Source of the DNA: Nakamurella alba
GTDB lineage: Bacteria; Actinomycetota; Actinomycetes; Mycobacteriales; Nakamurellaceae
Direction of reading: 5' to 3'
DNA: 64,000 nt
Assembly (NCBI RefSeq): GCF_009707545.1
Contig: NZ_WLYK01000001.1
Location: 1,240,001-1,304,000, forward strand
Positions 25,516-33,543 of the stretch are shown piece by piece (position 1 is the first letter of the stretch; each line of letters begins with the position of its first letter). The position numbers and the translations under genes were made by a program. The notes beneath the pieces were generated by a model. The model worked only from the letters and a program-made list of their open reading frames with translations. It was not told the DNA's origin and did not search any database.

Positions 25516-26354
25516 ACGAAGTGAAACAGACGGGCACTGTGAACGTTGCTGCCGACCGTGCCGACCGTTCCGTCGACTCGCCGGTGTCCGAGGACCTGCT
25601 GCTGCGGGTGCAGGACCGGGTCGCGGTGCTGACCATCGACCGGGAGAAGAAGCACAACGCGCTGACCCCGGGCATCTGGGCCGACCTGCGGGACACCCTC
25701 GCGGAGCTGGAGCAGGACCCCGAGGTGCGGGCGGTGGTGCTGACCGGGGCGGGGGACCGGTCGTTCTCGGCCGGCGGTGACATCGAGTCCTTCGCCGCGG
25801 TGCACACCCTGTCCGACCAGCAGGCCTTCATCCGCTCCTGCATGCTGACCTTCGGGGCGATCGAGGACAGCACGCTGCCGGTGATCGCGGCGGTCAACGG
25901 CTGGGCCCTCGGCGGAGGCATGGAGCTGGCCCTGGCCTGCGACATCGTGGTCGCTGCGGAGAACGCGCTGTTCGGCATCCCGGAGGCGGCGATCGGCCTG
26001 GTGCCCGGGTTCGGCATGGTGCGCGGGCCGCAGGTGCTCGGGCGGCACTGGACGAAATACCTGACGCTGACCGGGTTCCGGATCGACGCGGCGAAGGCGG
26101 AGAAGCTGGGACTGGTGCAGGAGGTGGCCCCGGTCGGCGGGGTCGTCGGCCGGGCGGTGGAGATCGGTCGCGCCATCGCGGCGAACGCCCCGCTGGCGGT
26201 GTCGGTCGGCAAGTCCTACGTCAACCGCGGCCGGGACCAGGGCGACTTCGCCACCACCAACCAGGCGGTGTCCATGCTGCACGCGACCCAGGACGCGAAG
26301 GAGGGCTTCGCGGCCTTCCTGGAGAAGCGCCCGCCGGAGTTCCACGGTCGCTGA
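25512..26354 (+). CDS. Enoyl-CoA hydratase/isomerase (crotonase), paralogue A
   Basis: A 280-residue crotonase with a 30-residue N-terminal extension. The oxyanion motif (FSAGGDIESF and GWALGGGMELALACDI) and both catalytic glutamates of hydratases are kept: Glu in GGGMELA and Glu in GIPEAAIGL. It therefore looks hydratase-competent. It shares VRGPQVLGRHWTK with the crotonase at 28677 (VRGPQVLGRQWTN), so the two are paralogues. GTG 25512 overlaps the carboxyltransferase stop (GTGA), implying coupling of hydration with carboxylation, as in leucine or acyclic-terpene catabolism. Confidence 0.9.
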   Translation: MNEVKQTGTVNVAADRADRSVDSPVSEDLLLRVQDRVAVLTIDREKKHNALTPGIWADLRDTLAELEQDPEVRAVVLTGAGDRSFSAGGDIESFAAVHTLSDQQAFIRSCMLTFGAIEDSTLPVIAAVNGWALGGGMELALACDIVVAAENALFGIPEAAIGLVPGFGMVRGPQVLGRHWTKYLTLTGFRIDAAKAEKLGLVQEVAPVGGVVGRAVEIGRAIAANAPLAVSVGKSYVNRGRDQGDFATTNQAVSMLHATQDAKEGFAAFLEKRPPEFHGR

Positions 26355-26368
26355 ACGGGAAGCTGCGC

Positions 26369-27073
26369 TCAGGCCTTGGCGGCCGCGGGGGTGCGGCGGC
26401 GCCGGGCCGGCTTGGGGGCCGGGTCCGGCGGCTCCAGCTCGGCCAGGCCCTTCGCGGTGGCCAGCGAGTGCACGTGCAGATCGGCGAACTGCAGACCGAT
26501 GGTGCGGGCCGGGAACTCGCCGCCGTCGCGGTACCAGCGGTAGATCCAGTTGAGCGAGCCCAGGATGGACAGGGCGCCGATCTTGGCGTCGATCTCCTCG
26601 CGGACCACGCCCTCCCGCTTGCCCTCGACGATGAGGTTGCGGAACACCTGCTGGTAGGAGTGTGCGTCGCCGAGGATCCGGGCGCGGTTCTCGTCGGACA
26701 GCGAGTTCAGCTCGTGCAGGAACACGGTGGTGGAGATCAGGTTCCGGGCGACGTGCTCGATGTGACCGATCACCACCCGCTGCAGCCGGGTCAGCGCGTT
26801 GCCCTCCGTGGCGGCCAGCTTCTCGATGTTCTCGATGCCGGCCCGGTGCACCTCCTCGATGACCGCCACCAGCAGGTCCTGCTTGGACGCGATGTAGTAG
26901 TACACGCTGCCCTTGAGGATGCCGACCCGGTCGGCGAGATCCTGCAGAGAGGCGCCCTGGTAGCCCTTCTCGTAGAAGATCTGGGTCGCCACGGCGACGA
27001 TCTCCTGCCAGCGGTCCTCGCGGGGCTTGCGCTCCACGGGTTTCGCCGCCCCGGCTCGTCCGGACTGGGCCAT
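26369..27073 (-). CDS. TetR-family repressor, paralogue 1
   Basis: A 234-residue TetR regulator. The N-terminal HTH reads ASLQDLADRVGILKGSVYYYIASKQDLL, and a ligand/dimer domain contains TVFLHELNSLS and LGSLNWIYRWYRDGGEFPA. The tail is rich in Pro, Arg and Ala. It is clearly related to the TetR at 32904, with near-identical recognition helix (KGSxYYYI) and matching C-domain motifs. The ATG at 27073 directly precedes the basic N-terminal arm. A 16-bp-layout operator lies 63 bases upstream over a TATAGT -10 box, indicating autorepression. It probably senses an acyl-CoA intermediate; this is inference. Confidence 0.9.
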   Translation of the reverse strand: MAQSGRAGAAKPVERKPREDRWQEIVAVATQIFYEKGYQGASLQDLADRVGILKGSVYYYIASKQDLLVAVIEEVHRAGIENIEKLAATEGNALTRLQRVVIGHIEHVARNLISTTVFLHELNSLSDENRARILGDAHSYQQVFRNLIVEGKREGVVREEIDAKIGALSILGSLNWIYRWYRDGGEFPARTIGLQFADLHVHSLATAKGLAELEPPDPAPKPARRRRTPAAAKA

Positions 27074-27135
27074 GCCAACCCCCTGGGTCGCGATGGACGA
27101 ACGCCCTGGTGGTGCTCGTTTGCCTGCGGAGACTA

Positions 27136-27151
27136 TACCGATTGGTTGGTG
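27136..27151. promoter_or_regulatory. TetR-type operator, 16-bp layout (autoregulatory)
   Basis: TACCGATTGGTTGGTG lies upstream of the leftward TetR gene. On the minus strand the TACC end overlaps a strong -10-like TATAGT. The right flank faces the rightward racemase-like operon, which has its own 20-bp site at 27211. Confidence 0.7.
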
Positions 27152-27210
27152 GATCCCGCGGAAGCGCCGTGACGGCGGCCGCACGGCTGGCGTCCGCACC
27201 GTCTGGCATC

Positions 27211-27230
27211 TACCATACAGTCGGTAGGTA
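27211..27230. promoter_or_regulatory. TetR-type operator, 20-bp layout
   Basis: TACCATACAGTCGGTAGGTA has perfect outer arms and shares its first 13 bases with the sites at 22062 and 31074. A -10-like TACAGT (27216-27221) lies inside it. It controls the operon starting near 27258. Confidence 0.76.
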
Positions 27231-27257
27231 ACCCGGGACGGAAAGGGAGTGGGCCGG

Positions 27258-28340
27258 TTGACCTGGAAACCGTTGCGCGGCATCAGAATCGTCGACCTGA
27301 CGCGGATGCTGCCCGGTGGCACGGCCACGCTGCTGCTCGCCGATCTCGGTGCCGACGTGGTGAAGGTCGAGCACCCCACCGGGGACGACACCCGATACCT
27401 GCACCCGCGGGTCGGCGCGGACTCGTCCGTCCAGCACCAGTACCTGGACCGTGGGAAGGCCTCGGTACGGGTCGATCTCAAGACCGCACACGGCCGGCAG
27501 CAGGTGCTGGACCTGTGCCGGGACGCCGACGCCGTGATCGAGAGCTTCCGGCCGGGCGTGGCGGACCGGCTCGGCATCGGGCACGCCGACATCCGGGCGG
27601 TGCGCCCGCAGATCGTCTTCCTCTCGCTCACCGGGTACGGGCAGGAGGGGCCGCGGTCGCGGTTCGCCGGGCACGACCTCAACTTCATGTCGGTGGCCGG
27701 GATCACCGAGGGCATCACCCCGACCATGCCGGCCGACGTGGCCGGCGGGATGATCGCCGCGCTGGGCATCGTGTCCGGCGTGATGGCCTCGCGGCACTCG
27801 GGAACCGGTGTGCACATCGATCTCTCGCTCACCGACGCGGCCCTGGTGCTGGCCGGGCAGCAGGTCGCGGAACGGTTGGGCGAGCTGGCCACCGGGGAGG
27901 AGATCCGCACGCCGCTGTACGGCACGCACCCGTGTTACCAGGTGTACCGCTGCCAGGACGGCCGGCTGCTCAGCCTCGGAGCGATCGAGCCGAAGTTCTG
28001 GGTGCGGATCACCGAGCTGCTGGGCCGCCCGGACTGGGTGGACCGACAGGACGACGGTGGCCTGATCACCGAGCTCACGGTGCTGTTCGCCACCCGGCCA
28101 CTGGATCACTGGGTGGAGTTGCTGGACGGGCCGGACACCTGCGTGACCGGGGTGGCCACCGCGGCCGACCTGCTGGCCGACCCGCACCTGTCGGCGCGCC
28201 GGTCGCTGGTGCAGCACGACACCCCCGCGGGCCCGGTCTGGCAGCCGGCCCCGCCGCTGCGGCTGGTCGCGCCGGCGCCGGTCACCGAAATGTCCACGCA
28301 GAGTGATTCAACGCAGAGAGAGGCGGTCCCGTCACCGTGA
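27258..28340 (+). CDS. CaiB/BaiF family protein, alpha-methylacyl-CoA racemase-like
   Basis: A 360-residue class III CoA-transferase-fold protein. It contains the residue set of alpha-methylacyl-CoA racemases: FRPG Arg98, AGHDLN His139, ADVAGG Asp160 and GAIEPKFW Glu244. The GAIEPxF block is characteristic of racemases rather than formyl-CoA transferases. It would epimerise a 2-methylacyl-CoA so that a stereospecific dehydrogenase can act. I chose TTG 27258 because GGGAG (27245-27249) is eight bases away; the GTG at 27249 would overlap that ribosome-binding site. It is the first gene behind the operator at 27211 and overlaps the next gene by GTGA. Confidence 0.82.
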   Translation: MTWKPLRGIRIVDLTRMLPGGTATLLLADLGADVVKVEHPTGDDTRYLHPRVGADSSVQHQYLDRGKASVRVDLKTAHGRQQVLDLCRDADAVIESFRPGVADRLGIGHADIRAVRPQIVFLSLTGYGQEGPRSRFAGHDLNFMSVAGITEGITPTMPADVAGGMIAALGIVSGVMASRHSGTGVHIDLSLTDAALVLAGQQVAERLGELATGEEIRTPLYGTHPCYQVYRCQDGRLLSLGAIEPKFWVRITELLGRPDWVDRQDDGGLITELTVLFATRPLDHWVELLDGPDTCVTGVATAADLLADPHLSARRSLVQHDTPAGPVWQPAPPLRLVAPAPVTEMSTQSDSTQREAVPSP

Positions 28341-28702
28341 CACCCGAACACCCGCACCTGATGGTGGTCCTCGCCAACGCGACCTCGCCGGAGGTCGCCG
28401 AGGACTTCAGCCGCTGGTACAGCGAGACGCACGTGCCGGAGGTGCTGGCCAACTTGGACGCACTGGCCTGTGCCCGCCGGTACCAGCTGTCCGCGGAGCA
28501 GATGCCCGGCGCCGCACCGGGTTTCCGGTTCCTCGCGCTCTACGGCATCGAGGCCGGCCGGGTGGCGGAGGCGCGGGACGCGATCATCGGCCAACGGGAG
28601 GAACGGGCGGAGGCGCTGGCCGCCGGCCGGAAGCCGAAGGTGTCGATCGTGCCCGAGCTGGCGCCCGATATCACCGTCACGTTCTACGACGCCGTGACCT
28701 GA
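28337..28702 (+). CDS. Small dimeric alpha/beta-barrel-like protein
   Basis: A 121-residue protein starting HPHLMVVLANATSPEVAEDF, with the RWYSETHVPEVLAN motif typical of ferredoxin-like dimeric alpha/beta barrels (EthD-like and related). A helix ending in DAIIGQREERAEAL is followed by a final strand DITVTFYDAV. Family members include small oxygenases, isomerases and accessory proteins; no catalytic assignment is possible. It is translationally coupled to the racemase-like gene (GTGA). Its last 26 bases overlap the 3' end of the convergent crotonase. Confidence 0.72.
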   Translation: MTPEHPHLMVVLANATSPEVAEDFSRWYSETHVPEVLANLDALACARRYQLSAEQMPGAAPGFRFLALYGIEAGRVAEARDAIIGQREERAEALAAGRKPKVSIVPELAPDITVTFYDAVT

Positions 28703-29441
28703 AGCCGTCCACCGCGGCCCGGTGCTCGGCGGTGCCCCAGAGCAGGGTGACCGCCTCGACCGACTCGGCGAAACCGTCGTGGGTGTCGCGGTGCAGGAAG
28801 GCCTTGCCGACCTGCACCGCCACCGACGGGTGCTGCGCGATCTCGGCGGCGATGTCCAGGGCCGCGTCGACCAGGTCGGCGTCGGGCACGACGTCGACGA
28901 CAAATCCGGCGGTCCGCGCGGTGTCCGCATCGATGATGCGGCCGGTGCTCACCAGCAGGTTGGTCCACTGCCGGCCGAGCACCTGCGGGCCGCGGACGAT
29001 GCCCCATCCCGGGGTGAGGCCGATGGACACCTCGCGGAAGGCGAACCGGGCGGATGTCCCGGCCACGGCGATGTCGCAGGCCAGGGTGAGTTCGGCGCCA
29101 CCGCCGTAGGCGATGCCGTTGACCGCGCCGATCACCGGTTTCGTGCAGCGCTCCAGGGCGCAGAAGGCGTCGTAGACGGACCGGTTGTGCCGCCGGACGT
29201 CATCGGTGTCCCCGCCGGCGGCGATCCGGTGGAAGCTGTCGATGTCGCCCCCGGCCGAGAACGCCCGCCCCGCACCGGTGATCACCGCGGCCCTGACCTC
29301 CTTGTCGGCGGACAGGTCCGCCATGACGGCGACCAGCTCGGCGAAGAACTGCGGGTCCATGGCGTTCAGCTTCTCCGGCCGGTCCATGGTCAGCAGGGCG
29401 ACACCCGGGCGCGGCATGGTGCGGACGATGCGGTCAGACAC
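28677..29441 (-). CDS. Enoyl-CoA hydratase/isomerase (crotonase), paralogue B
   Basis: A 254-residue crotonase. FSAGGDIDSF and GIAYGGGAELTLACDI give the CoA-binding and oxyanion features. The Glu of GGGAELT and the Glu of FREVSIGL, in place of the usual PE, keep both catalytic carboxylates. The core VRGPQVLGRQWTN matches crotonase A. It ends in a short Arg-rich tail. GTG 29441 overlaps the ligase stop by eight bases, so it forms a two-gene operon with the CaiC-like ligase, driven by the operator at 31074. Confidence 0.88.
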   Translation of the reverse strand: MSDRIVRTMPRPGVALLTMDRPEKLNAMDPQFFAELVAVMADLSADKEVRAAVITGAGRAFSAGGDIDSFHRIAAGGDTDDVRRHNRSVYDAFCALERCTKPVIGAVNGIAYGGGAELTLACDIAVAGTSARFAFREVSIGLTPGWGIVRGPQVLGRQWTNLLVSTGRIIDADTARTAGFVVDVVPDADLVDAALDIAAEIAQHPSVAVQVGKAFLHRDTHDGFAESVEAVTLLWGTAEHRAAVDGFRSRRRRT

Positions 29442-31023
29442 CGGTGGCCTCCCGGTCCCAGGTGTCGGCGGTGACGCCGGTGGCCCGCAGCCGGAACTTC
29501 TCGGTCCGCTGGCTGGGGGTGAGCGGCAACTCGCCGACCAGTCGGACGTACCGGGGCAAGGCCTGGGCGGTGAGCCGGCCGGTGCAGTACTCCAGCACGT
29601 CGGCCGGTGTCAGCGGGACGTCCGGCACCGGTACCACCGAGATCATCACCTCGCTCTCGGAGAGCTCGGAGGGCACCGCGTAGGCGGCCACCCGCTCCAC
29701 CGCCGGATGCCCCTGCACCACCCGCTCGATCTCCCAGGTGGAGATGTTCTCGCCGCGCCGCCGGATGGTGTCCGACATGCGATCCAGGAAGTGCACGAAG
29801 CCGTCCGCGTCCATCCGGCCGCGGTCCCCGGTGTGGAACCACAGGTTCCGCCAGGCCGCCACGGTGGCCTCCGGCTTGCCCAGGTAACCGCGGAAGATCC
29901 AGCCGGCGGCGTTGGGGCGCACCACGATCTCGCCGTCGGCGCCGACCGGCACCGGATCGTCGTGCTCGTCGACGATCTGCACCGAGTACTGCGGCGACGG
30001 CCGGCCGCCGGCGCCGATCCGGCGGGCGTGCGGCGGGTTGTTGCAGACGTTGGACACCTCGGTGCTGCCGTACACCTCGGTGAGGGTGACGCCGAACCGT
30101 TCCTCGAAGGGGGCGAAGATCTCGGCCGGGCAGGGGGCGCCGAAGGCCACCCGCACGGCGTGGTCCCGGTCGTCCGCGCGGGCCGGCAGCTGGAACAGGA
30201 TCGCCATCATCGCGCCCTGGTAGTTGAAGGCGGTGATCGCCTCGTCCCGGCAGATGTCCCAGAACCGGCTCGCCGAGAAGCGCCGGTGCATCACGAGTCC
30301 CGCCCCGGTCTCGATCGCGGCGCCGACGCTGGTGTAGCGGGCGTTGCTGTGGAAGAGCGGGAAGACGGAGTAGAGCCGGTCGGCCGGGGTGTAGCCCATC
30401 AGGCCGGAGGTGTGCCGGATCAGGTGCAGGTTGAACCGGTGCGTGAGCAGCACGCCCTTCGGCGGCCCGGTGGTCCCCGAGGTGTACAGCACCGTGCTGA
30501 TGTCGTCCGGCGCGACCTCCGGTAGCGGCGCCGTCGGCCCGTCGGCCAGGCCGGCGAGATCCCGGACGGTGACCCGGCCATCGGCGACCGTGGTGGTGGG
30601 GACCGCCCGCTCCGGGTCGTGCACCAGCACCGTGGTGAGCAGCGGCAGTTCCGGCGCCTCGGCCAGCACCTGGTCGAGGAACTCCACGTCGCAGACCACC
30701 ACGCGCGCACCGGCGTCGGCGATCAGGTAGCGCAGCACCACTGCCCCGCTCGCAACGTTCAGCGGAACGTCCACGATGCCCGCCCGGGCCAGCGCGAACC
30801 ACAGCCGCAGCATGGTGGTGCTGGTGCGCATCAGCAGGCAGACCGGGGCACCGCGCTCGGGTTCCAGTGCGGCGACGGCGGGGGCCAGGGTCGCCGACTC
30901 CGCCGCCAGTCGTCGGGCGCTCGTCGCCACACCGTCGATCCGCCAGGCACTGTCGGGCAGGTCGCGGGCGGCCGCCTCGTCCAACCAGGTCCCGATCGTG
31001 GTCGCGGTCGTCGACTCGGTCAC
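29434..31023 (-). CDS. Acyl-CoA ligase (CaiC-like), A10 lysine replaced
   Basis: A 529-residue AMP-forming ligase. The P-loop VLYTSGTTGPPKGVLLTH, EVYGSTEVSN, WFHTGDRG and the hinge FLDRMSDTIRRRGENIS are intact. At the A10 position, where most relatives have T-G-K, this protein reads TPSQRTEKFRLR, which places Arg at the catalytic lysine. I recall similar Arg-containing variants in carnitine-CoA-ligase-like proteins, so this may be a subfamily trait. It is not one of the three ITEAPR paralogues. GTG 31023 is used because GGTGAG lies nine bases upstream; a GTG at 31047 lacks a ribosome-binding site. Confidence 0.87.
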   Translation of the reverse strand: MTESTTATTIGTWLDEAAARDLPDSAWRIDGVATSARRLAAESATLAPAVAALEPERGAPVCLLMRTSTTMLRLWFALARAGIVDVPLNVASGAVVLRYLIADAGARVVVCDVEFLDQVLAEAPELPLLTTVLVHDPERAVPTTTVADGRVTVRDLAGLADGPTAPLPEVAPDDISTVLYTSGTTGPPKGVLLTHRFNLHLIRHTSGLMGYTPADRLYSVFPLFHSNARYTSVGAAIETGAGLVMHRRFSASRFWDICRDEAITAFNYQGAMMAILFQLPARADDRDHAVRVAFGAPCPAEIFAPFEERFGVTLTEVYGSTEVSNVCNNPPHARRIGAGGRPSPQYSVQIVDEHDDPVPVGADGEIVVRPNAAGWIFRGYLGKPEATVAAWRNLWFHTGDRGRMDADGFVHFLDRMSDTIRRRGENISTWEIERVVQGHPAVERVAAYAVPSELSESEVMISVVPVPDVPLTPADVLEYCTGRLTAQALPRYVRLVGELPLTPSQRTEKFRLRATGVTADTWDREATGV

Positions 31024-31073
31024 CGCTGTCTCACCTGCACCTTTCACGACATCGTTGCCGGACCCGGTGTTTC

Positions 31074-31093
31074 TACCATACAGTCGTTTGGTG
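31074..31093. promoter_or_regulatory. TetR-type operator, 20-bp layout
   Basis: TACCATACAGTCGTTTGGTG is identical to the 22062 site. A plus-strand -10-like TACAGT (31079-31084) ends six bases before GTG 31091, and on the minus strand TAGAAA overlaps the left arm for the ligase at 31023. The operator therefore covers both promoters and even the first codon of the rightward gene. Confidence 0.75.
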
Positions 31094-31894
31094 AACTGGT
31101 CCGAACGCATCGTGGTGAACGCGATCTCGCTGTCCGTCGACGGCTCGCTGGAGTCCGAGCTGGCGACCTTCGCCGATCTCGGCGTGCGGCGGATCGGGCT
31201 GTCCCGCGGCAAGATCCACCGGGCCGGCGGCGAGTCCGCGGTGACGATGATCGAGCGGTCCGGGCTGATGGTCGACTACCTGCTGCACCGCAGCCTGTTC
31301 GACCTGCGGGACCCCGCCCGCTGGCCGGACCAGGTCCGGATGGCCTGCCACACCGTCGATCTGGCGGTGGCCATGGGTGTGCCGCAGATCTACCTGACCA
31401 CCGGGACGGCCGGTGACCTGGACCCGGACGAGGCGGTGGACCGGCTGGTGGGTGAGATCCCGCCGGTGGTCGAGCACGCCCGGGCGGCCGGGGTGCAGCT
31501 GCTCTTCGAGACCACCAACGACCACTTCGGCGACATCGACATCCTGCACACGCTGCGCGACACCCTGGCCGTCGCCCGGCGCTGCGGCATCGGGGTGTGT
31601 GTCGACCTGTACGGCTGCTGGGCCGAGCACGGGGTGCGCGCCACCCTCTCCGAGGCCGCACCGCTGATCGGGCTGGTGCAGGTCAGCGACTACGTCTCGG
31701 GGTGTCGCACGATGGACCGGGCGGTGCCGGGCGACGGGGTCATCCCCATCGAGAGACTGTTGCGGCAGGTCCTGGCCGAGGGCTACGCCGGGCAGTTCGA
31801 CCTCGAGCTCTACGGTGACCAGGGGATGCCGGACACCGAGGCGATCAGGCTGTCCATGGACCGGCTGACGGAGATGCTGGAGCGGATCGGATGA
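31091..31894 (+). CDS. Xylose isomerase-like/AP-endonuclease-2-type TIM-barrel protein
   Basis: A 267-residue sugar-isomerase-like TIM barrel. Metal-ligand positions typical of the fold are visible: Glu in LLFETTNDHFG, Asp in VCVDLYGCW, a segment QVSDYV and a terminal Glu in QFDLELYG. Members isomerise or cleave hydroxy-carbonyl compounds. Its role in a CoA pathway is unclear; keto-enol isomerisation is possible. The GTG at 31091 lies six bases after a -10-like box inside the operator, suggesting a leaderless message; GTG codons at 31112 and 31115 are alternatives. It overlaps the metallo-hydrolase gene by ATGA. Confidence 0.78.
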   Translation: MNWSERIVVNAISLSVDGSLESELATFADLGVRRIGLSRGKIHRAGGESAVTMIERSGLMVDYLLHRSLFDLRDPARWPDQVRMACHTVDLAVAMGVPQIYLTTGTAGDLDPDEAVDRLVGEIPPVVEHARAAGVQLLFETTNDHFGDIDILHTLRDTLAVARRCGIGVCVDLYGCWAEHGVRATLSEAAPLIGLVQVSDYVSGCRTMDRAVPGDGVIPIERLLRQVLAEGYAGQFDLELYGDQGMPDTEAIRLSMDRLTEMLERIG

Positions 31895-32907
31895 CAGTGA
31901 CGACGGACTGGCGGACGCCGGGGACCTTCGAGGTGGCGACCGGGGTGCACCGCATCCCGATGCCGATGTCGGACGGCGGGCTGGACACGGTGAACGTGTA
32001 CGCGCTGATCGCCCCGGACGGCATCACCCTGATCGACGGCGGCGAGCACGTGCCGGGTGCGCTGGACCGGTTGGCCGCCGGCCTGGCGCCGCTCGGTGCC
32101 GGGATCGCCGACGTGCGCCGGGTTCTCGTCACCCACGTGCACGTCGACCACTACTCGCTGGCCCCGTCGATCCGGCGGATCAGCGGCGCGGAGGTGGCGA
32201 TGGGTGCGGGGGAACAGCCGACCATCCAGCGGGTCGGTGACCCGGACTTCCCGCAGTGGTCCGAGCAGCACCGGCAGCTGCGCCGCGGCGGCGCCGGCGA
32301 CGTGCTGGAGGGGATCCTCGCCGGCTTCCCCGGCATGGAGAGCGACCCGGCCGACTACCTGCCGCCGGACACCTGGTGGACCGGGCCGACCGACATTCCG
32401 CTCGGAGATGCGGTGCTGCAGGTGATCCCGACGCCGGGCCACACCGCCGGGCACAGCGTGTTCGCGTTGCCGGGGCAGGGACTGATGTTCACCGGCGACC
32501 ACGTGCTGCCGCGGATCACCCCGTCGATCGGATTCGACGCCGCACCCGCGGTGCTGCCGCTGCGCAGCTTCCTGGCCTCGCTGGCCCTGGTGCGGTCCGG
32601 TGCCGACCACCGGATGCTGCCGGCGCACGGACCGGTGACCGACAGCGTGCACCACCGGATCGACGAGCTGGTCGCGCACCACGACGTGCGGCTGGCCGAG
32701 ACCGCGGCGGCGGTGCGCGGCGGGGCCTCGTCGGCACGGGAGGTGGCGGCGCAGCTGGGCTGGACCCGGCACCTCCGGCGGTTCGACGAGCTGACCGTCT
32801 TCAACCGGATGCTCGCGGTCTGCGAGACACTGGCCCACCTCGACCTTCTCGTCGACCGCGGCGAGCTGACGGTCACCGAGGACGAAGGGATCTCCCGGTA
32901 CGCCTAG
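31891..32907 (+). CDS. Metallo-beta-lactamase-fold hydrolase
   Basis: A 338-residue MBL-fold protein. The zinc motif THVHVDHYS (HxHxDH) lies near residue 80. Further ligands lie in PTPGHTAGHSVF and FTGDHVLP, and the terminal His in LPAHGPV. A C-terminal helical/winged segment (REVAAQLGWTR...LAVCETLAHLDLLVDRGEL) matches the lactamase-B C-terminal domain of CoA-thioesterase and lactonase-like members. Likely reactions are thioester or lactone hydrolysis. It is coupled to the TIM-barrel gene by ATGA and meets the convergent TetR 2 gene with a 4-base overlap. Confidence 0.86.
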   Translation: MTVTTDWRTPGTFEVATGVHRIPMPMSDGGLDTVNVYALIAPDGITLIDGGEHVPGALDRLAAGLAPLGAGIADVRRVLVTHVHVDHYSLAPSIRRISGAEVAMGAGEQPTIQRVGDPDFPQWSEQHRQLRRGGAGDVLEGILAGFPGMESDPADYLPPDTWWTGPTDIPLGDAVLQVIPTPGHTAGHSVFALPGQGLMFTGDHVLPRITPSIGFDAAPAVLPLRSFLASLALVRSGADHRMLPAHGPVTDSVHHRIDELVAHHDVRLAETAAAVRGGASSAREVAAQLGWTRHLRRFDELTVFNRMLAVCETLAHLDLLVDRGELTVTEDEGISRYA

Positions 32908-33539
32908 GCGCGTTGCGGCGGCAACCGGAGGCCGTGCAGGGTCAGGTCGGCGATGGTGGCGGCGATGGCGGCGGGCTTCGACTCGCCGTTCGGGGTGAAC
33001 CAGCGGTAGGACCAGTTCAGGGCGCCGAGCAGGGTCAGCGCGGCCAGCGGCGGGTGCACGTCGGGCCGGGCCAGCCCGGTGCGCTGCGCCTCGAGGATCA
33101 GTGTGCGGAGCAGGGTCTGGTACGGGTGCCGGCTGGCCAGCACCTCCTGCCGGCGCGGGACCGGCAGCGACCGCAGCTCGTGCAGGAACACCCGGGTCCA
33201 CCGCAGGTGCGCGCAGATCCAGCCGACATGCCCGTGGATGACCCGCTCCAACCGCTCGAAGGCATCGCCCGGACCGGCGGCGAGACCGGCGACCTCGTCG
33301 AAGAGTTCGTCGTGCGCCGTCCGGATGACGTCGAAGAGCAGGTCCTCCTTGGAGTCGATGTAGTAGTAGAGGCTCCCCTTGAGCAGACCCATCCGGGTGG
33401 CGATCTCCTGCAGCGACGCCTGGTCGTAGCCGCGCTCGTAGAACACGTCGGTGGCGACCTCGAGCATCTGGCTCCGGCGTTCCTCCCGGGTCAACCGCAG
33501 CCGCGGGCCGGTCACAGCCGGTCCTGTCGGCGTCGCCAC
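32904..33539 (-). CDS. TetR-family repressor, paralogue 2
   Basis: A 211-residue TetR regulator. The HTH ASLQEIATRMGLLKGSLYYYIDSKEDLL and the C-domain motifs RVFLHELRSLP and LGALNWSYRWFTPNGES mirror TetR 1 (26369-27073). The near-identical recognition helices predict related operator arms. Unlike TetR 1 it has no operator of its own: its ATG is four bases after the stop of the acyl-CoA ligase, at the end of the five-gene operon driven from 39313. It would thus be made when that operon is on and could provide feedback. Confidence 0.9.
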   Translation of the reverse strand: MATPTGPAVTGPRLRLTREERRSQMLEVATDVFYERGYDQASLQEIATRMGLLKGSLYYYIDSKEDLLFDVIRTAHDELFDEVAGLAAGPGDAFERLERVIHGHVGWICAHLRWTRVFLHELRSLPVPRRQEVLASRHPYQTLLRTLILEAQRTGLARPDVHPPLAALTLLGALNWSYRWFTPNGESKPAAIAATIADLTLHGLRLPPQRA

Positions 33540-33543
33540 CGGC

